Part shown: positions 61,874-64,000 of the stretch, one piece after another
How the letters are laid out: every line of letters begins with the position of its first letter
How positions within the stretch are numbered: the stretch's first letter is position 1
Source: Devosia aurantiaca
GTDB taxonomy: Bacteria > Pseudomonadota > Alphaproteobacteria > Rhizobiales > Devosiaceae
Direction of reading: 5' to 3'
DNA: 64,000 nt
Assembly: GCF_011058215.1 (NCBI RefSeq)
Contig: NZ_JAALFG010000002.1
Coordinates: 1-64,000 of the forward strand
Made by a program: the position numbers and the translations under genes
Notes under the pieces: model-generated
What the model was told of the DNA's origin: nothing
The model's database searches: none
Seen by the model: only the letters and a program-made list of their open reading frames with translations

Positions 61874-63010
61874 TTATTCTGCCGGCTGCGTGCGGGTGGC
61901 GGGAGAGCTGCCGGAGCGGCGCCGGAACATGCCCGCGATCCTCCGCACGCCTTCCATGATGCCACCAGGCAGGAAAATCACGACGATGACGAAGACGAGG
62001 CCAAGCGTCAGGAACCATCCATCGCCCACGAACTTGCCGGTGATGGCAACCATCGTGTCTGCTGCACCGTCAGGAAGGAAGCTCCAGAAGCGGGCGAGGA
62101 TCTGGTCGTTGAGCGCCGAAAGGATGTTCTCGAAATACTTGATCAGCCAGGCACCGATGACCGGCCCGATCAGCGTACCCACACCACCGAGAATGGTCAT
62201 CAGCACGACCTCACCCGAGGCGGTCCATTGCATGCGCTCGGCGCCGGCAAGCGGATCGGTGACGGCAAGGAGCGCACCGGCCAGACCCGCATACATGCCG
62301 GAAATGACAAAGGCGGAGAGCGCGTAGGGCCGCGTGTTGAAGCCCGTGAACTGCATGCGCGTCTGGTTCGACTTGATGGCCTTGAGCATCATGCCGAAGG
62401 GCGAACCGGCAATGCGCTGCGCAAGGAAAAAGGCGAGGATCAGGAAGCCGGCGCAGAAGTAGAAGCCGGCATAGCCCGAGAGCGGCTGGCCCAGAAGATT
62501 GGGTACCGGCTGGCCGGCAACGCTCTGGCCGAGAACGGCGTCGAGGCTGCGCGGATCGTTGAGGGTCAGCTGCAGCCCGGTCTCGCCATTGGTGATCGGC
62601 GTCAAAACCGAATAGGCCAGATTGTAGCTCATCTGCGCGAAAGCGAGCGTCAGGATCGAGAAATAGATGCCGGAGCGGCGGAGGCAGAGATAGCCGATGA
62701 CGAGAGCAAAGAGCCCGGAAATGATCACGGCGAAAAGGATCGCCGGAATGGCATCGAGCGTCAGCAGCTTGAACGACCAAACGGCGGCATAGGACCCGAC
62801 GCCGAAGAAGGCTGCGTGGCCGAAGCTCAGATAGCCGGTGAGGCCAAAGAGGATGTTGAAGCCGACGGCAAAGATGCCGAAGATCATGAAACGCTGCAGC
62901 AGGTCCGGGTAGCCGGCGCCAAAGGGCGCCAGCCAGATCGGCATGGTGAGGACGACCAGGGTAAAACCGGCAAACAGCAGCAGGTCGTTACGGGACATCA
63001 AATTGGTCAT
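61874..63010 (-). CDS. livM: Branched-chain amino acid-type ABC permease LivM
   Basis: Permease with about nine to ten helices in 378 residues. [20 protein letters not shown] and the EAA-like [20 protein letters not shown], then [16 protein letters not shown], are typical. A periplasmic insert of about 40 residues follows [13 protein letters not shown] 63010 was chosen, eleven bases upstream of the RNDLLLF run. It follows livH by one base. Confidence 0.93.
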   Translation of the reverse strand: MTNLMSRNDLLLFAGFTLVVLTMPIWLAPFGAGYPDLLQRFMIFGIFAVGFNILFGLTGYLSFGHAAFFGVGSYAAVWSFKLLTLDAIPAILFAVIISGLFALVIGYLCLRRSGIYFSILTLAFAQMSYNLAYSVLTPITNGETGLQLTLNDPRSLDAVLGQSVAGQPVPNLLGQPLSGYAGFYFCAGFLILAFFLAQRIAGSPFGMMLKAIKSNQTRMQFTGFNTRPYALSAFVISGMYAGLAGALLAVTDPLAGAERMQWTASGEVVLMTILGGVGTLIGPVIGAWLIKYFENILSALNDQILARFWSFLPDGAADTMVAITGKFVGDGWFLTLGLVFVIVVIFLPGGIMEGVRRIAGMFRRRSGSSPATRTQPAE

Positions 63011-63011
63011 C

Positions 63012-64000
63012 TTAGGCCTCCATGACCCCACGGCGACCGAAGAGGCCTCGCGGACGAACGAGAAGAATGATGACGGCGACCAGGTAGATGATGATCTGGT
63101 CGATGCCCGGGACGATGGCCTTGACCTGGTTCATCGAGGCGAAGGACTGGAGGATGCCAAGGAGGAAACCTGCCGCCACGGCGCCCGGCAGCGAGCCCAT
63201 GCCGCCCACCACGACCACGACGAAGCTGAGGACCAGGAAGTCCATGCCGAGGTGGTAATTGGGCGGCAGCAGCGGCGTATACATGACGCCTGCCATGCCG
63301 GCGACGACCGCCGCGAGCCCAAACATGATGGTGAAGCGGCGATCGATATTGATGCCGAGGAGACCAACCGTTTCCCGGTCCGCCATGCCGGCGCGTACCA
63401 CCATGCCGAACGTCGTGAATTGCAGGAAGGCGAAGACGCCGCCGATGACGACCGCAGCGAAGACGAAATAGATCAGGCGCCAGATCGGGTAGGTGATTAT
63501 GTTTGCCTGCATGCCGAGGAAAGCGCCGATATCGGCTGCGCCCCGCAGGTCGGTCGGCATGGGCTGAGGAATGGGATTGGGTCCGAAGACGGACTTGATG
63601 ACTTCCTGCGCCACGATGGCGAGGCCGAAGGTCACGAGGATCTGCTCGGCATGCGGGCGCTTGTAGAAGTGCTTGATGATGCCGCGCTCAAGCGCGATGC
63701 CCACCAAGAGCATGATCGGGATGGTGATCAGGATCGAGAGCGGGACGGAATAATTGACGAGGACCGCACCAAAATCGCCGAGCCAGGCTTGCACCAGCGG
63801 CTCCCGGATTTCGAGCGGCGATCCCCACGGCGAAAGCTGTTCGGGATCGATGGTCACCGTTTCCATGGTGAGCAGCATGCGCACCGTGACCGCACAAAAG
63901 GCGCCAAGCATGAAGAGCGCGCCATGGGCAAAGTTGACGACGCCCAGCGTGCCGAAGACCAAGGTCAGTCCAAGAGCGATCAGGGCATAGGCGGCGCCTT
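63012..64000 (-). CDS. livH: Branched-chain amino acid-type ABC permease LivH, cut by window edge
   Basis: The N-terminus lies beyond position 64000. The visible part, about 328 residues, has the opening helix [20 protein letters not shown], then [10 protein letters not shown], and [20 protein letters not shown], the EAA-like [20 protein letters not shown], and [20 protein letters not shown]. No binding-protein gene is in the window and it may lie upstream. Convergent proximity to pxpBCA hints at amide or pyroglutamate-related substrates, but the family alone only says amino acid or amide. Confidence 0.92.
   Translation of the reverse strand, partial: GAAYALIALGLTLVFGTLGVVNFAHGALFMLGAFCAVTVRMLLTMETVTIDPEQLSPWGSPLEIREPLVQAWLGDFGAVLVNYSVPLSILITIPIMLLVGIALERGIIKHFYKRPHAEQILVTFGLAIVAQEVIKSVFGPNPIPQPMPTDLRGAADIGAFLGMQANIITYPIWRLIYFVFAAVVIGGVFAFLQFTTFGMVVRAGMADRETVGLLGINIDRRFTIMFGLAAVVAGMAGVMYTPLLPPNYHLGMDFLVLSFVVVVVGGMGSLPGAVAAGFLLGILQSFASMNQVKAIVPGIDQIIIYLVAVIILLVRPRGLFGRRGVMEA

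Overview
The window looks like a chromosomal segment of an alphaproteobacterium of the order Hyphomicrobiales, most likely Devosia or a relative. I base this on the complete nuoA-N order followed by birA and RNase J, the long rhizobial-type NuoE with a C-terminal helix-hairpin-helix extension, a stand-alone Lrp/PutR-type regulator divergent from a bifunctional putA, the short prolyl-tRNA synthetase, DUF1467, IalB and ExoD families, and the style of the intergenic palindromes. The genus is an inference. Coding density is high, GC is high, and nearly all genes are housekeeping. I see no prophage, transposase, CRISPR array, integrase or plasmid function.

Layout. 1-2.8 kb: a poor-quality stretch with a noisy inverted copy of downstream sequence, the end of a sugar-type ABC ATPase, a CaiB-type CoA transferase and a CitE-like lyase. 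2.8-7.6 kb: putR and divergent putA (proline to glutamate), then an exported MsrA. 7.9-9.3 kb: two tandem, nearly identical small outer-membrane barrels. 9.5-27.8 kb: complex I (nuoA-N), birA, rnj and a DUF1467 gene. 28-31.5 kb: proS and lolC(E)-lolD. 31.5-32.05 kb: a gene-free stretch with a long inverted repeat and a candidate structured RNA. 32-37.2 kb: coaD, two cyclophilins, a small secreted protein, a YdcZ transporter, queA, exoD-like and mscS. 37.2-41.6 kb: tgt, pgi, map, a membrane protein and tRNA-Lys. 41.7-45.8 kb: a coiled-coil membrane protein divergent from glmU-glmS. 45.9-52.8 kb: recG divergent from sdhE-mfd, then ialB. 52.9-57.2 kb: a YeeE/YedE pair with a UbiH-family monooxygenase, then terC, a quinone oxidoreductase and tRNA-Ser. 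57.9-64 kb: pxpBCA (5-oxoprolinase) convergent with livFGMH, whose livH runs off the right edge.

The dominant oddity is technical. At least eleven genes are broken by single-base indels, mostly in short homopolymers, including nuoB, nuoE, nuoN, lolC, mfd and recG. Such genes are normally essential or strongly conserved, and both halves of each remain intact, so I read these as uncorrected sequencing errors rather than pseudogenes. They are annotated as single genes with the shift positions given.

No undescribed defence or mobile system is evident. The items most worth a second look are the structured intergenic RNA candidate near 31.74-31.95 kb, the NuoE extension, the tandem acidic porin-like genes with identical 3' ends, the His-rich NuoL loop, and the divergent coiled-coil protein next to glmU.
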